The notes under the pieces: model-generated
The model's input: only the letters and a program-made list of their open reading frames with translations
Databases searched by the model: none
What the model was told of the DNA's origin: nothing
Origin: Mermis nigrescens
Lineage: Eukaryota; Nematoda; Enoplea; Mermithida; Mermithidae
DNA length: 64,000 bases
Assembly (NCBI GenBank): GCA_036768485.1
Contig: JAVLUZ010000401.1
Location: forward strand, 496,001 to 560,000
Reading direction: 5' to 3'
Position numbers and translations under genes: made by a program
Shown: piece by piece, positions 21,743 through 31,925 of the stretch
How the letters are laid out: the number at the start of each line of letters is the position of its first letter
Position numbering within the stretch: position 1 is the stretch's first letter

Positions 21743-22300
21743 TTATTCATCCCAGGAAAAGTCACCTTCAGAGGCCACTATGCTCTTGCGTTTCCTATTA
21801 GCTATACTCTCAAGTGGGGCGTTTGAACGTCTAAGGACTCTAGCCAACTCTTTTGCACCAATTGGAGCAGGTACTGTTTTACGATCACGAGTGAAGTCGT
21901 GCACTAAATCGACAATATTTGATCCATATATTTTTTGCCCATCAATGACAATCTCACCCGATGGTTCAATGTCTATACCAGGATCGTCATTAATATGCTG
22001 TAATAGCAGTTTTGCATTTGGCTGTAAGGTTTTTGGAATACCAGCTATAATTTCTTTGCTTTCAATTGATTTTTGTGGACCTAGAATAGTTAGTTCGTAC
22101 GGTTTCTTACGCTGTTCCTGCAATCGGCCAAACTTGCTCAAAATTTGATTATATTTTATCATTTTCAAGCCTGATGATGAATGCTTGTCATTCAATATTT
22201 TATACATCTCCCGATCCATGGCGTTTAATACTTGATCCACTGGTTTACTTTGTTCAGCAATATCTGCTGGCACCAAAATCATTTTCTCTGCATGCTTCAT
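21743..22300 (-). CDS. Conserved Polinton protein of unknown function (185 aa)
   Basis: 185 residues, open. It starts with MKHAEKMILVP, has a Lys/Arg-rich central part, and ends with a folded-looking unit (IYGSNIVDLVHDFTRDRK, then AKELARVLRRSNAPLESIAN) and a basic KRKRK-type patch. A 'GS-IVDLV' segment followed by an RK-rich stretch recurs in many Polinton ORFs without known function. The ATG overlaps the stop of the 113-aa gene as ATGA (22300-22297), and there is no separate TATA-type element at the usual distance, which suggests coupled translation. Confidence 0.55.
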   Translation of the reverse strand: MKHAEKMILVPADIAEQSKPVDQVLNAMDREMYKILNDKHSSSGLKMIKYNQILSKFGRLQEQRKKPYELTILGPQKSIESKEIIAGIPKTLQPNAKLLLQHINDDPGIDIEPSGEIVIDGQKIYGSNIVDLVHDFTRDRKTVPAPIGAKELARVLRRSNAPLESIANRKRKSIVASEGDFSWDE

Positions 22301-22638
22301 TTTATAGCATCTGCTAGTAAACTACCTACAACTGATAGAATAGGTGTCAATAAAAGAGGTAAAAAGCCACCGTTCTGAATAATTAAGCGTTTTTTATACC
22401 TTGTATTTACTCGCCTATTATTAGCTAAATATCGTATTTCGTTTTGGTATCTTCTTAACTTTTGTATATCTTTATCAGTAAAAGGGATGTTGCCATTAAG
22501 AAAATTGTTTGCGCAATCACAAATGCATAAAAGTTGATCTTTACTTGCCTTATTTATAAGCGCATCCCGTTGGGGTTTTCTTGCAACACTCAGCAAATGT
22601 AAGCAACTAATGTTTCGTTTTAGTCTATGAGGAGCCAT
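22297..22638 (-). CDS. pX-like small basic protein with hydrophobic C-terminus (113 aa)
   Basis: 113 residues: a basic N-terminus, a conserved middle with two Cys (LLCICDCANNFLNGNIPFT) and a very basic stretch (NNRRVNTRYKKRL) before a Gly-Gly hydrophobic tail (NGGFLPLLLTPILSVVGSLL). A basic region followed by GG-hydrophobic tail is the layout of the adenovirus pX/mu precursor, and this gene recurs in metazoan Polintons. It may bind DNA in the core or act on membranes at entry; that is inference. The TATA-type element is at 22669-22678, inside the ATPase 3' end. Its stop overlaps the next start as ATGA. Confidence 0.7.
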   Translation of the reverse strand: MAPHRLKRNISCLHLLSVARKPQRDALINKASKDQLLCICDCANNFLNGNIPFTDKDIQKLRRYQNEIRYLANNRRVNTRYKKRLIIQNGGFLPLLLTPILSVVGSLLADAIK

Positions 22639-23292
22639 TTTTACAGCTTTCAGATAAATTGCACTGCATATTTATAGATTTTGGCACATACACTGTAGGG
22701 CGCTTGCTCAAAATATCAGTTTTCAACCTGTGTAAATCCTTGGCACTTTGTGTCAAGTCAATGAATAGGTATCCATGTGGTTTAGATGTAGCATCTGAAA
22801 AGGCTTCAAGAAAATATTTTGGATTGCTAGGATATAATTGGCGTGATAAAATATGTGATTGCAGCTGATCTGCGGGGTTTTTGAAAAGGACTACATAATC
22901 TGAATTGATGCACTGAGGTACGAAGGCCCTCATAATATAAGTTCTGCACGATCTGTATCACACTTATGTTCCAATGATGACAACCTCTAGTGAACAATTG
23001 CATAACTTGAGCATTTCCTTTACTTTCATGCATTAGATCGTCAAGAATCAATAGTTGCGGTGCATGACTCTTTTCTTTGACTATCTTCCTAAAGTCGGGT
23101 AACCCTTTAATGAAGGTAACATTCTTTATTTTATAGTATAGGGGCTGTTCTTTGCTGTAGCACCAGTAAATTTTGCTCATTTTTGTATCAATGATTTTGT
23201 CTCTATTTTCGATAAGCTGCTTCACTAAATGTTGTTTTACCAGATTTTGTGGGACCAGAGACAATACACGCAAAAGGGTGGTGCATAATCAT
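22625..23292 (-). pseudogene. Packaging ATPase (FtsK/HerA, A32-like), two frameshifts
   Basis: The real start is the ATG at 23292-23290, overlapping the integrase stop as ATGA. Its first 24 codons hold a perfect Walker A (GPTKSGKT). A frameshift near 23226 shifts to the frame carrying KQLIENRDKIIDTK, Walker B (PQLLILDDLM) and the arginine-finger region (ALSO QLFTRGCHH). A second frameshift near 22935 leads to the C-terminal part (FVPQCINSDYVVLFKNP, PHGYLFIDL). Total length, about 222 codons, is normal for the family, which pumps DNA into the capsid. With two indels the copy cannot make a full protein. The next gene starts 14 nt before its stop. Confidence 0.85.
22669..22678 (-). promoter_or_regulatory. 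TATA-type promoter of the 113-aa gene
   Basis: TCTATAAATA on the coding strand, 30 nt upstream of the ATG at 22638, inside the ATPase coding region. Confidence 0.65.
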
Positions 23293-24341
23293 TTTGGCTG
23301 TTCATAGAATTTTAATTCTGCTTTTGACAAAATTGTATCAAATTTCTTTGGCCAATTTTTAAAATGCACTTTATACTCTCCTTTGCCCTTATTTATAATT
23401 TTACCTATTCGCTTATGTTGCTCAGCCTTAGGTTCAACTATTTGTAATTCTTTTCCATAGAATGCCCCTGTTATTGGCTCACCCATGATATCTTCTAGTT
23501 TATACATTTTTGGGCAACTGTCTGATACCTCTTTAATTCGAAATAATTCATCAGTGAATGTATGTTTACTGGCTTTTGTGAAGCTTTTTTTCAATGTTGT
23601 TATTCGCACCAATTGACCAACATCTAATGGCTGCTCAGTAGCACATTTCTTTTCCTTTCTTAGCATAAATGTTAATAAATCACCAACATTTTCAGAATTC
23701 ACATCATTAGGGGCTATTTTATTGAGACTAGTATGAGGAGTGCTATTATAACTTTCAATAATGCTTTTATACACTCTAGTCCAGTTTTGATTAGAATAAT
23801 ATGTCATAAACTTCATCAATTTATCTCAAAACGTTCTATGGAAACGTTCTACAAAATTTGCTTTTATTTCAGGGCTGCTTGTTAATATATGCTTAATTGA
23901 GTGAGCTTTCAGCAATCTATTGAATTCCCCTTTGAATTCATTACCATGATCGCTTCTTATTGATTGTGGAACAGCTTGTTGCAGAATTTTTTCAAAAGCC
24001 TGGGATGCTGCTCTAGCACTCTTATTTGTCATTGCCTGTCCATAGGCTTTACGTGAGAAAACATCAACAGCCATTAAAATATATCGATTCCTAAAATTTC
24101 TATTCTGAAACTCTCTCAAGTCCAACAAATCTATATCCCACAATATGTTTGGCCCAGCTACAATAATTGCTCGTCTGTGAAATCGCTTTTGTATAGGTTT
24201 ATGCAACTGATATGTGAACTGCTTTTGTAGAAAAGATTTTATCAGTCTTGGTGATTTCTTTGAAACTTGCTGCAACTTGTTCATTCCTGAAAATGAGGCA
24301 GGACTTTTCACATTAGTCCATTGCTTGTTAATGCTCTCCAT
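23289..24341 (-). pseudogene. Integrase (retroviral-like, DDE), one nonsense codon
   Basis: A single frame of about 350 codons interrupted by one TGA at 23828-23826. Catalytic residues are visible: first Asp in ILWDIDLLDL, second in SIRSDHGNEF and the Glu in KANFVERFHRTF just before the stop. After it comes a long C-terminal half ending in a chromo-like segment (GKIINKGKGEYKVHFKNWPK), as in Polinton and Ginger-type integrases. The stop sits where an Arg is expected, consistent with CGA to TGA at a CpG. The TATA-type element is at 24375-24384. The gene's own stop overlaps the ATPase ATG. Integrase inserts the element into host DNA. Confidence 0.9.
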
Positions 24342-24739
24342 TTTTTCATCATTTTTGATAAGTATTTGTTCTTATATTTATAACCTATTGTATTCCGATT
24401 TTTGTTCCAAATTTGACAAACTATACTCCAAACTTTACAAACTGTGTTCCAAACTTTACAAACTTGCTATGTTATAACGTATAAATTATGTTCCAAACTT
24501 TACAAAAAATGTTTTAAACTTTACAAACTTTGTTTCATATTTTACAAAAGTTTTTGTGCCCATTTGTCGATGTCCGACCTACACCACGAGGAGGTTGGCA
24601 CAATGGTAGGTCATTTTCAGTTTATATCTATTTAACCATGGCTCTAGAACTCCTAACCACGTGCCCGGTTCAGAGGGATATTAGGCGCCCTATTGCCATG
24701 AAAGAGCAAAAAATCCTGAAAATTTATTTTTTAGTGTGT
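24342..24739. repeat. Integrase-PolB spacer with ~21-bp repeats
   Basis: Positions 24403-24552 hold about six degenerate copies of 'TTCCAAACTTTACAAACT'. Between copies 3 and 4 sits GCTATGTTATAACGT (24466-24480), a perfect match to a 15-mer in the left terminal repeat (18043-18057). The remainder (24553-24739) shows nothing recognisable. Confidence 0.65.
24375..24384 (-). promoter_or_regulatory. TATA-type promoter of the integrase gene (variant)
   Basis: GTTATAAATA on the coding strand, 33 nt upstream of the ATG at 24341; differs from the shared decamer at the first two bases. A similar ATTATAAATA at 23390-23399 lies 97 nt upstream of the ATPase ATG and is a weaker candidate. Confidence 0.55.
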
Positions 24740-26452
24740 TCAAATGTCAAGTGGGACTGTAGATATGCCGTCAGACAGGACTTTTCTCTTAATGTATAGA
24801 TACGGCAGCCCCTGTTTCTCTTGAATGTATGTCCACATCTGATTATCAGGTTGCATCCTGAATCCAATATTTTTTCCTACATGTGCTGTTTGAGTATCCA
24901 ACACACCAGTATACTGATCGAAGGTCAGCCGATTAATTTTTTTCATTAATCCTTTACTGCTGACTTTAATATTTCCTGTCAAGTCGTCAACAGCAATATA
25001 TGTTTTTGCAGCTAAACAGCACATGGCTGTTCCTTTAAACTCCTCTTTCAGCAGACCAGGAGTTCGTTTAGTGGCTTTTGATGTCACAAACCACTTTTTA
25101 TGTATTTCCGCAAACTCTTCCCTGAGTTCAGGCTTCACTAAATCCAACAAATTTTCTTTAGATAGTGCCAAGTATATGCTGTCAGTGTCTGTCTGCATAC
25201 ACTGATAATCCGAAATGTCAAAATATTTCAACAGCACATCATAAAAGAACTCCAACATTCGGATTTTCGCCCAATTATAGACTGATAGACCAATTATTAT
25301 AGGCAAATCTAAAACAATTTCTTTTTTAAACATATGCACTTCATAACAGTTCGTTGTTATGAATTTAACTTTCTTAATATATGGGCTAAGACTTGCTTCA
25401 GCTGCTTTTTCGTAATCGGCATAAAACACATCTACGTGCTGCTCTTTATTTGTTAGTGTTTTGCCATATCCAGTGTTGCCCAATAGTTTGAATGTATCAG
25501 CGATCATGGCCAGTTCAGGGTCCTCATCACCTTCTTGTCTATGCTTGGTGACAGTGTCCCTAAATTTTTCAAATGGCTTTGATCTATCGTACTGAATAAC
25601 TTCATAAACTTTCTCCAGTACAAGGCCATGTTGGACTAAAAATCTAATCATTTCTGTGGAAAGCAGAATTTCTTTTCCAAAATAACTACTGATCAGATTA
25701 TGTCGAGGTTTTGTAAGTAGCCCATTTTTCTCTGCATACTCTTTCATCAGAGGGCCAATATCATCCCTACCAATTTCTGCATGTTTTATTATTGGCGGGA
25801 AATTGGCAAATAAGGGTTTCAAATTTTCAGGAGTAGAAATATCTACTTTTGCAAAGCCAAAAACCGACCCATCTAAGACTGCTTGGATCATTTCTGCTTC
25901 ATTTATCCAGACTTTGAAGTAAAATTTGCGGACAGATTTCAAATATTCCCTCCTAATAGAGTGCCATTCGCATTCCCACATACTAATTACATTATATCCC
26001 AGTGATCGTATGTAGGCTTCTTTTGTCTGAATCCATGCATGTGCATCTGCAGGATCCTTTTTCTTGTTTCTTTGTCCTGCCAAGCAGTTATGACAGTGAT
26101 AATAACAACCGTAAAATTCATATACTGTATGTGTATCAGCGCAAAATCTGTCAACAGGTAAGCAGGCAGGTCCTATTGTTTTTTCCTTATTGTTACCTAA
26201 ATGCTGAATATGGTGACCTATTTTTTCACTCTCACATTCTAAGTATTCTACTGAAATAGGCCTAGAAGAGGTAATTTTGTGAAATTTATTATTTTTCTCA
26301 ATTATCCAGTGGTCGTAATAACCAGTAGGCATGTCTTTAGATTGAGCCCACAAGTATAATGCATTAAAATCCAGGCCTACTACTGATTTTACTGGTTTTA
26401 ATGGGTTGTTCCTGATAAATGTTTGGTCTTTAATTGCTAATCGAGTCATAAC

Positions 26453-26930
26453 CACATATGGGCGTGGGGGGTTTGGGGGTATACACCCCCAGAAGTTGAA
26501 ATACCCCCACCCCGAGAAATCAAAATACCCCCCCCCCCAGAAAAATTTTTTTCTTGCTTTTTTAGCAATTTTTTGATGCCATTGGATAGAGCTTGATGAG
26601 AAACGTCGAAAAATGGTGTTTTTTGCCATACAACCACTTTTAAGACCATTTTTTGACCTTTAAAAATTTTTTCACCCCCCCCAATTTTTTACCACCTCCC
26701 CACCAGTGGCGGATCTAGGATTTTCCTAAGGGGGGGGGCGGTACCCCTAAGGGGGGGGGGGCGGAACCCTGACTTGGGCGGAAAAATTAGCTGTTTCAAC
26801 CCAAAAATCGCTAAAACTCGCTCAAAAATCCTCAATTTTGCCCATTTTTTTGGGCCAATGGGGGGCGGCCGCCCCCCCCCCCCTAAACCCGCCCCTGCCC
26901 CACCAGAATTTCGGTGCTGCGCAACCTATG
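26453..26930 (-). mobile_element. hAT-type MITE family 1, copy b, inside PolB
   Basis: Flanked by the perfect 8-mer GTCATAAC (26445-26452 and 26931-26938). Left end CACATATGGGCGTGG, right end ...CAACCTATG. It splits the polymerase between its exonuclease and palm parts; the reading frame has the same register on both sides. It contains a second MITE at 26704-26897. Its G/C-runs produce spurious proline/glycine-rich extensions in the flanking open frames. Confidence 0.9.
26704..26897 (+). mobile_element. hAT-type MITE family 2, copy a, nested in MITE 1
   Basis: Starts CAGTGGCGGATCTAGG and ends CCCGCCCCTG; CCCCAC repeats on both sides (26698-26703 and 26898-26903). Same family as 47703-47890 and 55713-55897. 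Confidence 0.75.
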
Positions 26931-29506
26931 GTCATAACCATTGAAAGACCGCCACACATACTCGATTTTAGCATATAGTAGATATTTTTTGAATTTTCCA
27001 AGAAAAGCGAAAATTTAGTGTCAGGAATGCTTTTGAAAAGGTACCATTCTGTGGTTCCCGGTAAAGACATTGCTTCTCTAAAAATATCAATTTTAAATCT
27101 GTCCCAATACAGCTGTGACATGTTACTACAGGCTTCTAAGAAGGGAACAACATCCCTCATATTATAGAAAATTAGATAGTCCTTCAATGTCGTCATATTA
27201 TATTGTTGCCAGTACTGCTGGCATTGTGCATAATCGGCTGTGCTGATGCATTCATCTTTAAGTGAGCTGTAGAACGCTTCAGGAGGCGGTAATTGTGTCT
27301 CAGACAATTTTTCAAATGAATCTAAATATTCATAGGGAAATTTGGCTTTTACTAATGTCGCCTTGTATGCTCTCATGAACACGTCTAAACTAAAACCAGG
27401 TGCAACATAAGTACTAACATCGAGAAACTTAAAAATGCTAGTGGATAAGCAAAGTGTTGATCCGTTTCGTAAAATTGCTTTTGGCCATGTATTGTTTTCA
27501 GGATCAGTCCGCACTTGTTGAATGAGTGCAGGAAATAGATTGCGTTTTATTAAATTTACATCATATTTTCCCGAATTGAATCCGAGACACGTAAGTTGAG
27601 TGCAGTATCTATGCAGCTTAGTTTTAGTCCGAATCAATTTATTGAGCAAGCCTTTTTCTCGTCTAACATCGGCTTCTTGCTCCTTAATATATGCTTCACT
27701 AGTGCTTATTTTTGCATCAAGAGCATCAAAAACATGTTGAAATGTAGATAAAAGAATGACACTTTGCGCCTTTTGAATTTTTTCCAGATGTTCTAGAAGC
27801 CGTTTGACTAAATGATCCGGATTACTGTCTACAAAACATTGGGGCTGAAATCCCGGAACACTTGTATGCACAGCACAGGAAATGGGCTGATGTTGAGCAA
27901 CAAATCTTAACTTTTCAGAAGTTTCTATGCATTTTTTCACAAGAAGAGCTTCAAAATCGTAAACAGCAAAGAAATTGCAAAAATGTTGCTCATTTTCAAC
28001 CTGTATTTCATATTCCTGCAATTCCTCAAAAATTGTTTTCTTCAGCTGATATACTCCACCAGGAAACTTATGTTTTGTTTTGCCATGCCTGCAATGATGT
28101 TTTGCATGATCACTCAATTTTTCTGCTTTTCTAAATAACCGCCTGCACATGAGGCACATGTATCGTTTAGCATACTGATCGAGATTTATAATGTAACTAT
28201 AGTGAGCTTGTCTAGAATTGGTGTAAGAAATGTCAAGATTTAATAGTTTTTCATACTTTCTAACTACATTCTTCCAACAGACAGCTACCTCATCCATGTG
28301 AAAACACTGAATATCTACCTGAAACAATTTTTCGATCATTTCTAAATCTGTGTATGGGACGCCAATAAAAGTCTCAACATTTGCTTGAATATTTTTCTTT
28401 TGGCAGTATTTGACAAAAAGTTGAAAAACGATGTTTGGCTCAAAGTTTCCTACAAGACACTGTGCTAAACAGCGGAAAAAGCATAAATTATCATTAAATT
28501 TATGACGATTATTATCTTGAGTCATATGCAAAGTGTGTCGCTGATTTGTTACTTCTAGTGGGAGTTCTACATCTGTGCAACCACTCACAAAATCTTTCTG
28601 TGGTGTCACAAAAAATTCAACATTGGTTATTGCCAGTAGTCCCCATTTAGTGTCAGGGCGAGTAAATTTTTCTTCAACATCAATTTCGTGCAATTTTTCA
28701 GCCACATTTTTTACATCATTACCATTAGTTATTAGAACAGGTTTTCCTAATAGTGTAAAATTATTCTGACATGCGTACCAATAATTTACTGCACCAGTTT
28801 CACGATTTTTGAGGAAACACCCAAGTGCTGCATCTACTCGAAAAGCTTCCTTTTCATTTTGGAAAATATCGCTCAACATTTCCAGGTAATTTCCAGTTCC
28901 CCATCTATAGTTATATGCATGATCCAACACATCATTCACAGTTTTAGTCGTTCGGATAAGCCGCCAGTATCTCCCAACTTCATCCCTAATTTCTTCAGGG
29001 TAGGTGGACAAATCTTCAGCAATCATTTTGTCCTCAGGGATAATTTCAGTAGTTTCAATTTTTTCAATTGGTTCAATGACAGGATTAGCACGTACTTTTA
29101 GGCATTTTTTCATGTGAGTGTCCGAAAATAATTCCTTTTTTGAACTGAAAGATTGCTCACAATACATACATTTTGGTACTACATGTTTCACCTCAAAATG
29201 AGTAACTAATTTCCTTTTTAATCGGAAAAGAGTGGCACATGAAGGACATTTATACCTAGCTCCTAAATGCGAAGAATTCTCATGCTCTGCTAACCTGCTT
29301 TGACGTGTAAAAAATTTATCACATACAGTACATTGGTGCAGCTTGCGCTTCGGAAGCTGCGATTGGTTTGAATCGGCACCAAAAAGATTACTGGCGTCTG
29401 CCGATGGAGGCTCCTTAGAAACCCCACTGAGACCAGTAACACGAGATTTGACAATATTGGCCATAATGACGTTTGTCAGAAACTATATTTCAGTTGTAAG
29501 AATCCT

Positions 29507-29516
29507 TATTTATAGA
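29507..29516 (-). promoter_or_regulatory. TATA-type promoter of PolB
   Basis: TCTATAAATA on the coding strand, 42 nt upstream of the ATG at 29464. Confidence 0.65.
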
Positions 29517-30011
29517 CTTTAAGCTTTCAGGCAAAACATTATGTTTGGGTGTGCTTACCAAATGGCTTACACTGTGTACAGGGGTAGCAAGAGCGGACCC
29601 CTGCCTCAGAATTGTCACTCAAGTGTGTACAGGGGATACACACAACTGCGTTGATGTGTTGGAAGAGCGGACCCCTGCCTCAGATTTGTTAATTTTTTAT
29701 GCACCAGAAACATGTGATGTATGCTCTCAGAATAATTCCTATCACTGCAAATAACACTGCGGGCAAGCGTGTTTTGGCGGCGGCGGCGGCTCCCATAACA
29801 CGTCAAGTGTGTTTAAGCTTATTCAATTCGTTAAGTTAACATGCGTTTAGAACACGTCACAACGTGTTTTTACCATTTTGCCTATCTTATAACATTGGAT
29901 ATGTCGGGGACGCCGGCTCCTTCCCCAAGGCCCCTTCACCAAGACTGCCTTCTGTATAGCAGACCTCCATCCACAATGTGTCTAGAACACATCACAATGC
30001 GTTTTCCCGTT
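29517..30011. other. Polinton subterminal spacer, right
   Basis: Non-coding. 'AGCGGACCCCTGCCTC' occurs twice (about 29590 and 29664), inverted relative to the left subterminal copy at 18728. A short GGC run lies at 29776-29790. Confidence 0.5.
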
Positions 30012-30496
30012 TTGCCTATCTTATAACATGGGCTATGCTTCATAACATTACGATCCAGGCTAACAGGGTATAACTACTCTTTCTAATCCTATTGTGAAAA
30101 AAATTGCTTCGCTAGTCAACAAAATGCGCCGACAAATTTGTATCATATAAAATGCTTCGCAAGTGCGCTTTATTATAAATTCCAAACAGGCTGCGCGGAC
30201 ATAAAAGAGAGCCGCCAGTTGCAAAAACTGCTCTGCCAATGCGCTTATTATTAGCCAATGTGCGATATTACCAGCTGCAAAAAAATTGCTTCGCCAATTC
30301 TGCGTCACCTAGCCAATGCGCGATATTATGATTGCTTCACTCAGCGTCCTAATTGAGTCTGCTTATTATAAAGTTTCAGGGCCCAACAAGCTGGTTAAAA
30401 AGTGGTACCCCCGTGTACAAAAGATAGGCGGCATGTCCCCACGTTATAAGATAGCGGTACCTCCGAAATACGCGCGCGACCCCCCTCCATACTACT
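30012..30496 (-). repeat. Polinton right terminal inverted repeat
   Basis: Reverse complement of 18001-18502 with scattered substitutions, ending CCATACTACT. The same internal short repeats are present. Confidence 0.9.
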
Positions 30497-31917
30497 ACTT
30501 CCTTTACTTTGTGTACAAATTTGTACAAAGATCACTCCAAAATCTTTGTACGAGCCTTAAAATCTTTCGTACAAAAATGAAAAACAGTTAAAAAAAAGCG
30601 CTAAAATTAGTTTAGTGTAATTTTGCTGCGAAGTCTTTGTATATTATACTGGAGACTACAAAACTTTTGCAACCTCAAAATCTTTGTCTTGTTCTGAAAA
30701 CCACGCTAATATATCTTAACTGTATCGAGGCGTAGAGTACCTGAAATTTTGAGTTGAGAAAATTCAGCAGTATGCACTAATTTCAGCACGCACTAGGATT
30801 AAATGTTAGAAAATGAGCTCATTCTAACAATTCAAATATTTAGCGGCTTCTGAATAGACAAAAGTTTCCGTACTTCTTCATCACAATGTTGAGAGCTCAA
30901 ATTAAACAGGGATACGAAATTGACGGTTTAGGGGCAAAAACAATATTTTCGAAAATCCCTATCAAGCACTATTTATTGATGTCAAATAATCGCAAGAAGG
31001 AAATATCCTGAAAATAAAACTCCAGGGATTTTGTGATGCGTGTTTTAATTTCTAGAAGTTCCAAAGCTGCGTGCTCGCGAAAAATTTTTTCTTAAGTGTT
31101 TTGAAAGCTCAAGAACAATGGATACGCGCTAAAAACATCATTTTGGCCTTTCTGAAGGATGCTATTTCTTCCCAAACTAAAAAAAACATGAGAAATCTTC
31201 GAGAAAAATTGAAGAACTTATTCAACAAACTGTAGTCAAAAATGGCTGACTGGCGCAAAGCGTCAAAACAATTGGCACTTCTAAAGAGAGCTAAAAACGG
31301 TTAGAAGAGGGCGTTTTATGATTTTTCTTGAAAATTGTGAATACTGGGGTGGAAAAAGTTATACGGGAGGGAACTCTTTTTATTAATATTAAATGTTTAA
31401 AATCAATCTTGTTTCTGTTCGCATTTGATGTAAAATCATGAAATAACGATTTGCATATGGCGCTAGCAACTAAAATTTGATATTTCTTTGACAGAAGATA
31501 ACTAACGATCTTGTACTTATATATGATTGCGTTAACTCATCTTCAAAAAATTTTTTGGTGGCTTTAAGTGTCCTTCAAAACGACCATACTAGGTAGGTAA
31601 TTGGTAAAAAACAAACATGCAGATATAGTAAAATTGCTCAACAGATAAGTGGATGAGAGTGATATGATAAATTGCAAATTATCAGATTGATCATGGTTAC
31701 CATACCAGACACAATCTCTAGAGAGATAAGACAAGGGGTTGAGTTCTTTACACTTCTCTTCAGATGAACTATACACAAAATTTTTGGGTGAGTAAGAGGT
31801 AAATTGACACTGAACATGGAGGAAATATAGACAATATCAAAAGTGAGGTCGAATTCAATCAGAAAGTGTCAATTATGAAGCTTCATACATTTTCTTGGGA
31901 GGATTCAATACGACAGA
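30497..31917. other. Non-coding, partly repeat
   Basis: About 30505-30600 ('CTTTGTAC', 'TTCGTACAAAAAT') resembles the MITE at 52493-52929. The rest shows no coding or array signal. No Gypsy pol sequence is visible here. Confidence 0.4.
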
Positions 31918-31925
31918 CTGGCAAC

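Larger units (their letters stand above)
24740..29464 (-). pseudogene. polB: Protein-primed-type DNA polymerase B, split by a nested MITE
   Basis: Coding runs 29464 to about 26931 and resumes at about 26452 down to 24740; the 478-bp insert between has its own entry. The N-terminus holds two or three C2H2-type zinc fingers (residues about 44-120), then a CFFRCLAQ...HYSYIIN region (about 325-425). Exonuclease motifs follow: VYDFEALL (~503), NSGKYDVNL (~631) and YNMRDVVPF (~768). In the second part are palm motifs A (VGLDFNALYL, ~26360), B (LLGNTGYGKT, ~25475) and C (QTDTDSIYL, ~25185). All catalytic residues are present and both parts are open, so the MITE seems to be the only lesion. It replicates the element. 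TATA-type element at 29507-29516. Confidence 0.9.
18001..30496 (-). mobile_element. Polinton/Maverick virus-like DNA transposon, ~12.5 kb
   Basis: Both ends read AGTAGTATGGAGGGG from outside in, with inverted repeats of about 490-500 bp. It carries the Polinton hallmark set on one strand: protein-primed-type PolB, retroviral-like integrase, A32/FtsK-like packaging ATPase, adenain-type protease, double-jelly-roll capsid and penton, plus three small virion-type proteins. Five small or structural genes are open; PolB, integrase and ATPase are damaged. Flanks differ: Gypsy RT on the left, non-coding repeat on the right. The flank 6-mers TTCCTG and (2 nt further out) TTCCTT share five bases, at best an imperfect target duplication. 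Confidence 0.95.

Noticed and set aside
22827..23273. A separate small gene starting at 23273
   Set aside because: Its first residues are a frame-shifted reading of the Walker A region. It is the middle part of the broken ATPase.
26446..26940. Proline/glycine-rich extensions of the polymerase halves
   Set aside because: They are translations of the MITE and its G/C runs, not polymerase sequence.
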